From contig JAILLP010000013.1 of NCBI GenBank assembly GCA_024693065.1, positions 1 through 64,000 of the forward strand: 64,000 bases of DNA, in the 5' to 3' direction. Below are positions 36,245 to 44,981 of this stretch, piece by piece. The stretch is from Paludibacteraceae bacterium. GTDB lineage: Bacteria; Bacteroidota; Bacteroidia; Bacteroidales; Paludibacteraceae. Within the stretch, counting starts at the first letter, position 1. Each line of letters opens with the position of its first letter. The position numbers and the translations under genes are program-made. The notes below the pieces were generated by a model. It worked only from the letters and a program-made list of their open reading frames with translations. It made no database searches and was not told the origin of the DNA.

Positions 36245-37038
36245 CCAATAAATCACTCTCCGTCATACTCCTCACATGGAACTCGGGGAAGGATGTCGAG
36301 CCATGCCTCTCCTCCATACTGGAAGCCACGAAGGGGATCCAGACCGAGATCATCGTGGTCGACAACGGTTCGCAGGACAACACCCTCCAACTACTCGACT
36401 CATTCAAGGGAAGCGTCACGCTCCACCCCTTGACGGAGAACAAGGGCGTCGCATCCGCGCGCAACATCGGGATGAGGCTAACCAGCAATGAAGTCATTTG
36501 GCTACTGGACATCGACACCATCGTGAACAAAGAGGCGGCGGAGGGAATGTTCCATTACATCACGGAACACAAGGAGTGCGGACTCTGCGCCTGCAAGTTG
36601 ACCGATGCGGAGGGAATTCCCCAAGAGAGTTGTCGAAAACTCCCTTGGCCGAAATATAAACTGATGAACCTCCTCGCGACGAAGAAATTCCTCCCGAAAG
36701 GTTTTTCCCAATGGATCAACGAAAAAAACGAGCGACAATTCTATCACAAGGAATTATCGATGGAATCGCCCTTTTCCGCGGAATACGCCATAGGGGCTTG
36801 TCAGATGTTCAGGAGGGAAATCCTCGATGAAATCGGCTTTTTGGACGAAAAGATATTCTACGGACCGGAGGATGCGGATTTCTGCCAAAGAATCGCCCGG
36901 ACAGGGAAAGAAATCACCATCCTACCCCAGTTCCAAATCATCCACCACTACAACCGGGCGTCCCAAAAAAAGTTCTTCTCCGTCGCGACCCTCAAACACA
37001 TCAAGGGACTAATCCATTATTACGTCAAGCAGATATAA
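36241..37038 (+). CDS. Family 2 glycosyltransferase
   Basis: 265 residues. A GT-A fold starts at once (SVILLTWNSGKDVEPCLSSI), with IIVVDNGSQDNT for the nucleotide and LLDIDTI as the DxD metal site. A later FYGPEDADFCQRI matches the rhamnosyltransferase-like ED motif. It moves a sugar from a nucleotide donor to a cell-surface acceptor. The gene begins inside the stop of the radical SAM gene (ATGA). Confidence 0.92.
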   Translation: MTNKSLSVILLTWNSGKDVEPCLSSILEATKGIQTEIIVVDNGSQDNTLQLLDSFKGSVTLHPLTENKGVASARNIGMRLTSNEVIWLLDIDTIVNKEAAEGMFHYITEHKECGLCACKLTDAEGIPQESCRKLPWPKYKLMNLLATKKFLPKGFSQWINEKNERQFYHKELSMESPFSAEYAIGACQMFRREILDEIGFLDEKIFYGPEDADFCQRIARTGKEITILPQFQIIHHYNRASQKKFFSVATLKHIKGLIHYYVKQI

Positions 37039-37213
37039 TTCTAAAATTTCACTTTTTGAACAGAAAAGAGAAGGAAACAAAAATCCACAGACCTTAGTAG
37101 AAATGGGACTTCCCAAGGTTTCACACCCCTTAAAATAGATGAAACTTTATATATATCGGAAAAATTGAATAATAATAATAAATAAAGTTCAGTGGATTTT
37201 TTCTACAAGAATA

Positions 37214-37245
37214 TTTGGATGGTCTGTGGAAATATTCTACATTTG
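37214..37245 (+). promoter_or_regulatory. Promoter of first orphan transcription unit
   Basis: TTTG at 37214-37217 and TACATTTG at 37238-37245 with a 20-bp spacer, a very good match to the Bacteroidota consensus, with no ORF downstream. Confidence 0.7.
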
Positions 37246-37251
37246 CAACGT

Positions 37252-37410
37252 GTTAAGGGAATAACGAATTTAGGTACAAGTATAATAGTTTTCAAAACAA
37301 GCTGATAACAAAATAAGACTTCAATATTCAATCATATACACATCATATACATAAGATTATAAAAGTTAATAGTAGAGTTCCATTCGTCGTGAGATGAGTG
37401 GAATTTTTTT
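37252..37410 (+). ncRNA. Candidate small RNA 1 (~160 nt)
   Basis: Predicted transcript from the promoter at 37214-37245 to a terminator hairpin (37378-37403, TTCCATTCGTC paired with GATGAGTGGAA including G-U pairs) followed by seven or more T. No start codon with a sensible frame is present. It could be an sRNA or a standalone attenuator; no known family was recognised. Confidence 0.5.
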
Positions 37411-37611
37411 GTTACATACCCAACAATAAACCAACCGTTCCCTTTTTTCATTCCAATATAGAAGAACGGGGATGATGGCTAGGTGCAATGCATACCCCCA
37501 AGTGCCATTCTCCAACATCCAGACAAATACGATTTAGAAATATTATCATAACGAGAAATAATAGAATTATGATATTATTTTAATTTATGGGCAAATTTAT
37601 CACGTTATTTA

Positions 37612-37642
37612 TTTGCGATTGACTCAGAAAATGGTATCTTTG
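37612..37642 (+). promoter_or_regulatory. Promoter of second orphan transcription unit
   Basis: TTTG at 37612-37615, 19-bp spacer, TATCTTTG at 37635-37642. Near-ideal spacing. Confidence 0.7.
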
Positions 37643-37648
37643 CTCTCA

Positions 37649-37728
37649 CTGATAGATATTTAAATAACTTTAAGAAAAACCACGAAAAGAATGCGACACG
37701 TTGTGAAACGAGTCGCATTCATTTTTTT
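37649..37728 (+). ncRNA. Candidate small RNA 2 (~80 nt)
   Basis: Short transcript predicted from the promoter at 37612-37642 to a strong terminator: nine-base perfect stem GAATGCGAC / GTCGCATTC (37689-37697, 37712-37720) followed by a seven-T run. The region before the hairpin is A/T-rich and unpaired-looking, as in many trans-acting sRNAs. No ORF is present. Confidence 0.55.
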
Positions 37729-37884
37729 GTCCTTTCTAAAACCGGCCCAAGACAACACAATGTTTCTAAGAATCAGCAGACGACCACGAACCCAACGCGC
37801 AAAAAGGATCCGCACATGCATAAACAATGTATGAGAGAGAAAAAGATTTCAAGCACCGCAAACGAAAAATATCGAAAATATTAG

Positions 37885-37892
37885 TATATTCG
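37885..37892 (+). promoter_or_regulatory. Weak -7 element upstream of the second glycosyltransferase
   Basis: TATATTCG (one mismatch to TAnnTTTG), about 49 nt before the ATG at 37941. No clear -33 box. Confidence 0.35.
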
Positions 37893-37940
37893 TAGTCCAA
37901 TTTAAAGGGAAGCAGAGAAAACAAAATTCATAACTGGAAA

Positions 37941-38693
37941 ATGGCAAACATCTCAGCAGTCATCATTACTCGGAATGAAGAGAAGAAAATCGAGCGTTGC
38001 ATACGCTCGATAGGGGTGATTGCAGACGAAACAATTGTTGTGGACTCCTTCTCCACCGACAGGACGGAGGAAATATGCAGGGGATTGGGCTGCAAGTTCG
38101 TGCGGCACGAATTCTCCGGATATGGACCACAGAAACGTTTCGCCGTCGGTTTAGCCAACTACGATTGGATTATCAGTCTCGACGCAGACGAGGAATTGTC
38201 GCCCGAACTCGCGGAAACCATACTCAAACTGAAGGAGGATGGTCTCAAGGACAATACGGTGGTTTATTCGATGAAAAGGCGAAATTATTACTGCGGAAGG
38301 CTGATACGATTCTATAACGGCGGATATGAAAACAAAGTGCGGATATTCAACCGCACCCACGCCAACTGGAACGACAAGCTAGTGCACGAAGAAGTGGAGT
38401 GCCAACGTCCTTTCAGCGTCGTGAACATGAAGGGAATCCTGAAGCACTACACGTACGACAGTGTGGAACAACATGAGAGGAAAACGAGGGAGTACGGACG
38501 ATTGGGTGCCATCGACCTGAAAAAAAGGGGGAAAAAGCACAGCAAATTCGTCGTCGTCATCAAGGCGATCTACCGTTTCATCGCCAACTTCATCTTTAAG
38601 CTGGGCTTCATGGACGGATACTACGGCTTTAAGTTGAGCCAAATGGGCGCATTGTACGTCTATCTCAAATACATGGGAGTATGGGAAAAATGA
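37941..38693 (+). CDS. Family 2 glycosyltransferase, WaaE/KdtX-like
   Basis: 250 residues. The order ISAVIITRNEEKKIERCI, then ETIVVDSFSTDRTEEIC, then SLDADEELSPEL and WNDKLVHEEVE is that of LPS core beta-glucosyltransferases of the WaaE/KdtX group. A C-terminal amphipathic helix probably touches the membrane. It overlaps the next gene by 4 nt. A role in LPS core or another glycolipid is likely. Confidence 0.9.
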   Translation: MANISAVIITRNEEKKIERCIRSIGVIADETIVVDSFSTDRTEEICRGLGCKFVRHEFSGYGPQKRFAVGLANYDWIISLDADEELSPELAETILKLKEDGLKDNTVVYSMKRRNYYCGRLIRFYNGGYENKVRIFNRTHANWNDKLVHEEVECQRPFSVVNMKGILKHYTYDSVEQHERKTREYGRLGAIDLKKRGKKHSKFVVVIKAIYRFIANFIFKLGFMDGYYGFKLSQMGALYVYLKYMGVWEK

Positions 38694-39460
38694 AGATCGT
38701 ACTCAACGACAAATACGCTCACCTGCGAACCTTCATCGAGAGTCTGCCCGACATCTTCGACAAGGAGGGGGAATCGATCTTCCTGGCAAGAAACGAAATC
38801 AGACTATACAACGAGGGAGGATTTACCCTCAATGTGAAATCATACAAGGTGCCGATTCTCATCAACCGCATCGCCTACACCTTCTTCAGGCCTTCCAAGG
38901 CCTCCCGCGCCTACGAGCATGCGCTCACGCTCCTCTCGAAGGGGTTCCAGACGCCGGATCCCGTCGCCTACATCGAGACGAAAAAGAACGGCCTGCTCCA
39001 TAGGAGTTTCTTCATCAGCCTGCATACCCCTATGGACGGTCACATGAGGCTCTTCAACGACGAGGACAAGGATAATGTGGGGAAGGAGGATCTGATCAAG
39101 GCCTTCGCGGAATTCACCGCACGACTTCACGAAGCGGACATCCTGCATTGCGATTATTCTCCGGGAAACATATTGCGCGAAAAAGTCGATGAAATGGGGA
39201 AAATATCTTATAATTTCTCCCTCGTGGACATCAACCGTATGCAGTTCCGTCCGGTCAGCGTCAAGATGGGTTGCAAGAACTTCAGAAGGATGCGCGGCAA
39301 CGATGAGTTCTTCCGCCTATGCGCCACCTACTATGCGAAAGAGCGCGGCGCGGACGTGGAGCAGTGCGTCCAATCTTTCCTCGATTGGAAATACAAGGAT
39401 AGAGCGAAAAGGAAGCGGAAGGAAAGATTCAAAGAGTTCACAAGGAAAATCTTCAAATAA
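38690..39460 (+). CDS. LPS core kinase-like / InaA-type kinase
   Basis: 256 residues from the ATG at 38690, which overlaps the previous stop (ATGA); an ATG at 38681 is also in frame. The catalytic loop HCDYSPGNIL and the metal-binding VDINRM follow the pattern of Kdo/heptose kinases and InaA proteins (HxDxxxxN...D). It probably phosphorylates a core sugar assembled by the coupled glycosyltransferase. Confidence 0.85.
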   Translation: MKIVLNDKYAHLRTFIESLPDIFDKEGESIFLARNEIRLYNEGGFTLNVKSYKVPILINRIAYTFFRPSKASRAYEHALTLLSKGFQTPDPVAYIETKKNGLLHRSFFISLHTPMDGHMRLFNDEDKDNVGKEDLIKAFAEFTARLHEADILHCDYSPGNILREKVDEMGKISYNFSLVDINRMQFRPVSVKMGCKNFRRMRGNDEFFRLCATYYAKERGADVEQCVQSFLDWKYKDRAKRKRKERFKEFTRKIFK

Positions 39461-39473
39461 ATAACATCTCTCC

Positions 39474-40658
39474 GTGAGATTCATCCACACATCGGACTGG
39501 CATATCGGGCAGGATTTCTACCGATATGACCGTGAGGAGGAGCACCGCAGCTTCTTCCAACAATTGTGTGCCATCGTGAAGCGGGAACAACCCGACGCAC
39601 TGCTGGTCAGCGGAGACATCTACCACACCGCCGTCCCTTCCGCCGCGGCGCAGAAACTCTACACCGACAGCATGGTGGCCATCCACAAAGCGTGCCCATC
39701 CATGTCCATCATCGTCACCGCCGGCAACCATGACAGCTACTCCCGACTGGAGTCGGCCGACGAGCTCTGGCAATTGGCGAACGTGAAGGTGATCGGTCAC
39801 GCCGAAAAAGATGAAAACAACGAATCCATCGAAAAAAAACATATCATTCCCATCCAAGGGAAAGGCGGAGCAACCATCGCCTACGTCATCGCCATCCCCC
39901 ATATCAGGGAGAGTCAAATGGGACTGTTCAACACCGCACAGGAAATCGTCCGTAAAAAGAACAAACAAAATGTGCCTGTCATCATGATGGGGCACCTCAC
40001 CCTCTGCGGGGCGGACACCAGGGGGCACGACGAGCAATCGGTGGGTGGCATGGATTACGTGGAGATCAACACGCTGGGAAATTACTACGATTACTTCGCC
40101 TTGGGCCATATCCACCACCCGCAATTCATCAAAGGGGATGAGAAGGCGAGGTACAGCGGCAGCCCGATCCAAGTCAACTTCGACGAGATGTACCCGCACT
40201 CGGTCTCCTTGGTGGAAATCAACCGACACGGCGAGAAGGCTTCCGTCAAGGAGGTCACCATCCACAACGACCATCGTTTTTTAACGATTCCATCGGAACC
40301 TTTGCCCTTCGAAGAGGCGTTCAAGGCCTTCGCCGAAACCCCTGTCGACCCCTCTTCCTACGTCTGCCTCAACGTGGAGGTGGAGGAGTATGTGCCTTCG
40401 GACGCGGAGACGAGGATAGAGCAACTGCTCCAACTGAAGAAGTGCCGGTTCTGCAAGATAAAGACAACAAAGAAGGCGAGGAAACACTCGTCTGCCGCCC
40501 AAATCATCGACTCCTACGAAATCACGAACATGGAACCCGCCGAACTCGCCAACACCTACTACCAAGAGGTATACGGCAAGGAGCTGGACAAAGAGATGAG
40601 AACGATGATCCGGGAGATCACGGAGGAACTCCGTAGAAAGGAGCGGGAGGAAGCATGA
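39474..40658 (+). CDS. sbcD: Exonuclease SbcD (Mre11-type)
   Basis: 394 residues from a GTG start at 39474. All metallophosphoesterase blocks are present: HTSDWHIGQ (5-13), SGDIYHT, TAGNHDS, MGHLTL and GHIHHPQ. Together with SbcC it forms the nuclease that trims hairpins and blocked DNA ends. Overlaps sbcC by 4 nt. Confidence 0.95.
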   Translation: MRFIHTSDWHIGQDFYRYDREEEHRSFFQQLCAIVKREQPDALLVSGDIYHTAVPSAAAQKLYTDSMVAIHKACPSMSIIVTAGNHDSYSRLESADELWQLANVKVIGHAEKDENNESIEKKHIIPIQGKGGATIAYVIAIPHIRESQMGLFNTAQEIVRKKNKQNVPVIMMGHLTLCGADTRGHDEQSVGGMDYVEINTLGNYYDYFALGHIHHPQFIKGDEKARYSGSPIQVNFDEMYPHSVSLVEINRHGEKASVKEVTIHNDHRFLTIPSEPLPFEEAFKAFAETPVDPSSYVCLNVEVEEYVPSDAETRIEQLLQLKKCRFCKIKTTKKARKHSSAAQIIDSYEITNMEPAELANTYYQEVYGKELDKEMRTMIREITEELRRKEREEA

Positions 40659-43600
40659 AATACCTATCGCTACATATAAAAAACATCGCTTCCATCGAGA
40701 AAGCGGACATCTATTTCGATCGGGAGCCTTTCTCGGGAAACCCTATATTCCTCATCTGCGGAGAGACAGGTTCCGGCAAGAGCACGATACTGGACGCCAT
40801 CTGCCTCGCCCTCTACGCCAACACGCCAAGGATCAACAACAGCGCGTCCGTCAAAGAGAAGGAGGAGAACGAGGTGATGGGCTTCAAGGACATCAGGCAG
40901 ATGATGCGCCGGGGAGCGAAAGAGGGCTCCGCCGAACTACGCTTCATCGGGAACGACGAACAAACCTACATCGCGCTTTGGACGGTACGGCAGAAGAGAA
41001 CCGGCAATGTGGAGGACAGCCGCAGCCTGGAATGTCCGGCGAAAGGGCTATATTTGACCAAAAAGAGGGAGATCGACACCGAAATCGAACGATGCGTGGG
41101 AATGAAGTACGAACAATTCTGCCGCACCTCCCTACTAGCCCAAGGCGAGTTCACCAAGTTCCTCTCCAGCAACGAGAAGGAGAAGTCCGATATATTGGAA
41201 AAACTGACAGGCACAGAGATCTACTCCCAAGTAGGTATCGCCATCTTCGAGAAAGCGAAGGCGGTCAAGGAGGCTTGCGCCAACGAGGAGAAGAAGATAG
41301 AAGGGTTCGAGATCCTCACCGAGGAGGAGACCCGCCAAAAGAAAGAGGAGCTGAAGATCCTGAACGACCGTCAAGCGATGGTCCAAAAAGGGAAACGCCA
41401 AGCGGAAGGAATCAGAGAGTGGTTGACGACGGAGAAGAAGCTGCAACAGGATCTCGCCACCGCCACCCAAAACCGCCAACAACTGGAGGAGGAGATAAAA
41501 AAGCCCGATTTCATCCGACAAAAAAGGGATATCGAGGAGTGGAGCGCCACCATCGAGGTGCGCAACGAAATGCTCAACCTGAAGAACCGGGAGGCGGAGA
41601 GAATCACCCTGTCGGAGAAGGAGGCGAACATCCGGAAAGAGTTCCGCCGGATCAGCGGTGGCATCACTTGGGCGAAGGAGAAACTCAGCGAGAAGAGGAT
41701 CCTCGACCAAAAACTGACGAAGGAGTTGGAGGAGCAGAAAGAGGAGGCGGAGATGTATGAGGCCTTCCCTTCCATCCAAGAGAACCTGAACGGATACCTG
41801 AGCGAACGGAAAGAGGCGGAGAAATCCCGCGGCGAAGCGAAGAGAATCGAGGCGGAGGAGTTGCCCAATATCCAGAAAAAAATCGATGAAATCGCAAAAA
41901 TAAAACAAGAGTGCGACGAAAAAGAGCAGCAGAAGCAAACCGAACTGACCGCCAAACAGGATGAGTTGAAGGGCAAAGACCTCAACCGGCTGAACGAGGA
42001 GATCACCCGTCTGCAACAACTCGACACCGAATGGAGACTCCAACAGAAGGAGGAGATGCAGCTCAACGCGCAACAGGAGAAGCTAACCGCCCTGACCGGA
42101 GAGGAAAAGAGCCTCTCCCAAAGAGTACCCGACGAGAAGAAGAAGTACGAGGATTGGAAGGAGGAAGAGCAGAAACACGCCAAGAGCCTGCAAACCCTAC
42201 GATTGGCCGTGGGAGACGCCATCAAGGAGATACGCCACTCGCTGAAGGTCGGGGACGAATGCCCGATATGCGGGAAAAAGATCGATTCCATCGTGAAAGA
42301 GAGTGAACTGGAAGCCGCCATCGCCCCTTACGAAAAGGAGTTGGAGGAGATCCGCAAATCCAAGGAAAACGCGTTGAAATCGCTGACCGACTGCGAGAAG
42401 CGAATCGAACTGATCCTCCAGGAGAAGAAGAACCTCACAGAGGAGATCCGCAAAATCGAGGAGGAGACAAAGCACAGAGACGCAACGATACAGCAATTGT
42501 GCCAAAGCCTATCTATTCCCCAAGAGAAACTAAAAATCGGCGAATCCATCGCAGAAAAGAAGAGCATAAAAGAGCAAGAGCGGGAGACCTTCCTCAACAC
42601 GCAAAAGGTTATCGGCGAACTGCAGAAGGAGAAGGACGCCATCGTCCAATCCCGCAACAAAGCCCAAGAGGCGCTCAGCGAGGCGGAGAAGCGGGCGAAC
42701 GCCGCCAAGGAGCGGATCACAGAGAGCCTGAGCATCGCTAAAACCCACGATGAAAACGCCAAAAAAAGATACGAAACCGCCGCGAAGAAGATCAAGCGGG
42801 AGGATTGGGAAACGGACATCCCAGCCTTCCTCGTCTCCTTGGAGCAGGAGGTGAAGGCATACAAGGAACGTTGCCAGACGAAGGAGCGGCTCATCCTTGA
42901 GATCAGCCAATGGGAGAATGCCCTCGAGGCCATCGAAGGAGACCAGAAATGGATCCTGCAGACATTCCCCGATTGGGAGAGCGATGGCGTCTCCACCCGA
43001 ATCGACCAACTCACCCAGCTCACTTCCCAGTTGGCGAAAGAGTGTTCGTCGCTCCAAAGCGACCTAAGGAAAAACCAGGAGGAGAGAAACCAGTTGACAC
43101 AAAAAATAGACGATTTCATCCGAGAAAACAGCACCTTCACGCAGGAGCGCCTCGCCGAATTGCAACAGATCACCAAGGAGAGATTTGAGGAGGAGAAACG
43201 GGCAATCGAGGAGAAGGGAAGGCAAATCGACATGGCGGAGGGCGAGATCAAGAGCCTCAACAAAAGAATCGAAGAGACCCAAACGCAAAAACCTGAAGGA
43301 ATAACCTCGGAGACCACCCTCGCGGCCATCACGGAGAAAATCGAGCAAGCCGAGGCGGAGATGAAGGAAATCATCGAATCCACCGCAAAAATCGAGCTTG
43401 AATTCAAGCGGAGCGAGGAGAACATACGGAAGGTGGCGGAGGTCAGGAAGAACGTCGAAAAGCTCAGGGAGGAGTGGAGCAAATGGGACATCCTCAACCA
43501 GCACTTCGGAAGCAGTGACGGAAAGGCCTTCCGCCTCATCGCGCAAAGCTACGTGCTCCGCCAACTGCTGAACAACGCCAACGCCTTCCTGATGAAACTG

Positions 43601-43984
43601 AACGACCGCTACGAACTGAGCTGCAACAGCCGGAGCCTCGGCATCTGGGTACGCGACCTCTACATGGGCGGCAACGTGCGCCCCTGCAACACGCTGTCGG
43701 GAGGCGAGAGCTTCATCATCTCCCTCGCCTTGGCCTTAGGCCTCTCCACGCTCAACAAAAGCAGGCTGACCACCGACATCATCTTCATCGACGAGGGATT
43801 CGGCACCCTCAGCGCAGACTACCTGGACGCTGTGATGAACATGCTGGAGAAGCTCCACAACCTCGGCGGCAAGAAAGTCGGCATCATCTCGCACGTGGAG
43901 ATCCTGAAGGAGCGCATACCGACGCAGATACGGGTCAGCAAGAGAGGCATCAACGGGTGCAGCGAGGTTCAGGTGAAAGGATAA
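40655..43984 (+). CDS. sbcC: SbcC ATPase (Rad50-type)
   Basis: 1109 residues. Walker A GETGSGKST at about 36-44; two long coiled coils; a zinc hook CPIC near 535; ABC signature LSGGES near 1013; Walker B DIIFIDEGFG. It opens and bridges DNA for SbcD. Its role in cutting hairpins is notable beside the palindrome-rich arrays of this genome. Confidence 0.95.
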   Translation: MKYLSLHIKNIASIEKADIYFDREPFSGNPIFLICGETGSGKSTILDAICLALYANTPRINNSASVKEKEENEVMGFKDIRQMMRRGAKEGSAELRFIGNDEQTYIALWTVRQKRTGNVEDSRSLECPAKGLYLTKKREIDTEIERCVGMKYEQFCRTSLLAQGEFTKFLSSNEKEKSDILEKLTGTEIYSQVGIAIFEKAKAVKEACANEEKKIEGFEILTEEETRQKKEELKILNDRQAMVQKGKRQAEGIREWLTTEKKLQQDLATATQNRQQLEEEIKKPDFIRQKRDIEEWSATIEVRNEMLNLKNREAERITLSEKEANIRKEFRRISGGITWAKEKLSEKRILDQKLTKELEEQKEEAEMYEAFPSIQENLNGYLSERKEAEKSRGEAKRIEAEELPNIQKKIDEIAKIKQECDEKEQQKQTELTAKQDELKGKDLNRLNEEITRLQQLDTEWRLQQKEEMQLNAQQEKLTALTGEEKSLSQRVPDEKKKYEDWKEEEQKHAKSLQTLRLAVGDAIKEIRHSLKVGDECPICGKKIDSIVKESELEAAIAPYEKELEEIRKSKENALKSLTDCEKRIELILQEKKNLTEEIRKIEEETKHRDATIQQLCQSLSIPQEKLKIGESIAEKKSIKEQERETFLNTQKVIGELQKEKDAIVQSRNKAQEALSEAEKRANAAKERITESLSIAKTHDENAKKRYETAAKKIKREDWETDIPAFLVSLEQEVKAYKERCQTKERLILEISQWENALEAIEGDQKWILQTFPDWESDGVSTRIDQLTQLTSQLAKECSSLQSDLRKNQEERNQLTQKIDDFIRENSTFTQERLAELQQITKERFEEEKRAIEEKGRQIDMAEGEIKSLNKRIEETQTQKPEGITSETTLAAITEKIEQAEAEMKEIIESTAKIELEFKRSEENIRKVAEVRKNVEKLREEWSKWDILNQHFGSSDGKAFRLIAQSYVLRQLLNNANAFLMKLNDRYELSCNSRSLGIWVRDLYMGGNVRPCNTLSGGESFIISLALALGLSTLNKSRLTTDIIFIDEGFGTLSADYLDAVMNMLEKLHNLGGKKVGIISHVEILKERIPTQIRVSKRGINGCSEVQVKG

Positions 43985-44067
43985 CACATCCAATCCATCC
44001 AACCAATCTTTTTCGTGTTTTCCCGGCCATATCAGGCAAGGAGAACAGCAATTTTCATCGACCCATT

Positions 44068-44183
44068 GAAGGAATTTACGTTAATTCGTTCAATGCAACT
44101 GAATGAATTTACGTTAATTCGTTCAGTGAGACTGAAGGATTTTACATTAATTCGTTCAATTGGACTGAAGGAATTTACATTTT
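44068..44183. repeat. 33-bp tandem repeat
   Basis: Units starting with GAAGGAATTTACGTTAATTC or close variants lie at 44068, 44101, 44134 and 44167, an exact 33-bp period; the fourth is partial and runs into the palindrome. They lie just after sbcC and show no coding sense. Confidence 0.85.
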
Positions 44184-44185
44184 CC

Positions 44186-44213
44186 GTAGAGACGCACGGC
44201 CGTGCGTCTCTAC
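44186..44213. terminator. Perfect 28-bp palindrome between convergent genes
   Basis: A 28-bp sequence (44186-44213) whose two halves, beginning GTAGAGACGCACGG, are exactly complementary. It can form a long hairpin in either transcript and overlaps the stop codon of the leftward small gene. No T run follows, so it may act as an mRNA stabiliser, a transposon-type REP element or a weak bidirectional terminator. Confidence 0.6.
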
Positions 44214-44398
44214 TCGCGACGAGCCTTATTGATCGAACGGCGCATAGCGGGCGTAATGGTCTTATCGTCGTTGAGGGTGGCCACCCGTACCGACGTCACA
44301 CCACGTATCAGCTTCAAAGCCTTTTTGATGTCGGTTATGAGCGCATCGTCTTCCAGCGTGATAATCAACTGTGCAGGTTTGGGTACTGATGTTGCCAT
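44210..44398 (-). CDS. Small unknown protein (62 residues)
   Basis: 62 residues from the ATG at 44398; an in-frame ATG further up (44458) lies beyond the promoter. It reads as two strands and two helices with a basic C-terminus (ITPAMRRSINKARRE). No family was recognised; the size resembles small antitoxin or ribbon-type regulators but no partner gene is adjacent. A -7 element TATTTTTG at 44427-44434 (minus strand) supports the start. Its stop falls within the 28-bp palindrome. Confidence 0.65.
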   Translation of the reverse strand: MATSVPKPAQLIITLEDDALITDIKKALKLIRGVTSVRVATLNDDKTITPAMRRSINKARRE

Positions 44399-44426
44399 AT
44401 CGTTGTCGTTTAATAATCCTTTGTTA

Positions 44427-44434
44427 CAAAAATA
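44427..44434 (-). promoter_or_regulatory. -7 element of the 62-residue gene
   Basis: TATTTTTG on the minus strand, about 29 nt before the ATG at 44398. Confidence 0.5.
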
Positions 44435-44542
44435 CGAAATCACCCTGAAATTAGCCATAACCCTCCTTGTCTTTTATTCAAATTCATTGGACTATGACCA
44501 ATTTTCCGTCCACCACCACTAAAAATTATGCAATTCTTTTAT

Positions 44543-44550
44543 TAAATTTG
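44543..44550 (+). promoter_or_regulatory. -7 element upstream of the RNA leader and type ISP gene
   Basis: TAAATTTG fits the Bacteroidota consensus. Transcription from it would begin near 44557 and leave a ~425-nt leader before the ATG at 44982. Confidence 0.55.
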
Positions 44551-44644
44551 CAAGGCATCATGCACCCTTCAAAAAGGGGAACATGGTTGTGACATAGTAA
44601 AATTCAATTAATAGCGTCGCTATTTATTCTGGAAACGCTTCAAA

Positions 44645-44798
44645 GCTTGGCCGCATAGAAGATTTGAGAACAGAATGATAAACAGCAACGCCCGCGGTTT
44701 GCGTGGGTGGTGTTTTATCTGTTCTCATGGGTCTGGCCAAGCACCCGAAGCGTAGGTAAGCATTTGCCCACGCTTCGTGTGTTTAGACAGACCCTTTT
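44645..44798 (+). ncRNA. Structured leader RNA ending in an intrinsic terminator
   Basis: Four nested or adjacent helices can be drawn. P1: GCTTGGCC (44645-44652) with GGCCAAGC (44735-44742). Inside it, P2: GAGAACAGA (44666-44674) with TCTGTTCTC (44718-44726), capped by further pairing of CCCGC with GCGTGGG. P3: CGAAGCGT (44746-44753) with ACGCTTCG (44770-44777). P4: GGGTCTG (44729-44735) with CAGACCC (44788-44794) followed by TTTT, an intrinsic terminator enclosing P3. P1 and P4 share one base, so they stack or compete. No known riboswitch or RNA family was recognised. It lies between a promoter and a restriction gene on the same strand. Confidence 0.6.
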
Positions 44799-44947
44799 CG
44801 TTTGCACGTAATAGTCGTACGCTCTAACCTACACCAGGGGAAGGGCAAAAACAGCAATTGAATCTGGTTCTATTTTTCTCCGTAAAAACTATTTTACGGC
44901 AGTGTGGGGATGGTGTGTCTTCACGTCAATGCCAGTGGTATGGATGG

Positions 44948-44981
44948 AATGCTCTTCTTCCTGATGCAAAAGAGCATTTTT
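44948..44981 (+). promoter_or_regulatory. Terminator-like hairpin abutting the type ISP start codon
   Basis: AATGCTCTT (44948-44956) pairs with AAGAGCATT (44970-44978) around a 13-nt loop, and the T run 44977-44981 ends at the ATG at 44982. It could stop transcription or hide the ribosome landing site. A further A/T-rich hairpin CCGTAAAA / TTTTACGG lies just upstream (about 44880-44900). Confidence 0.55.

Noticed and set aside
44015-44389. 124-residue ORF containing 11-residue repeats after sbcC
   Set aside because: It only reads through the 33-bp tandem DNA repeats and the palindrome, and is antisense to the supported 62-residue gene.
44645-44798. Retron RNA or tmRNA/6S RNA
   Set aside because: No reverse transcriptase is nearby, no tag ORF or tRNA-like ends, and the branched shape does not match 6S.
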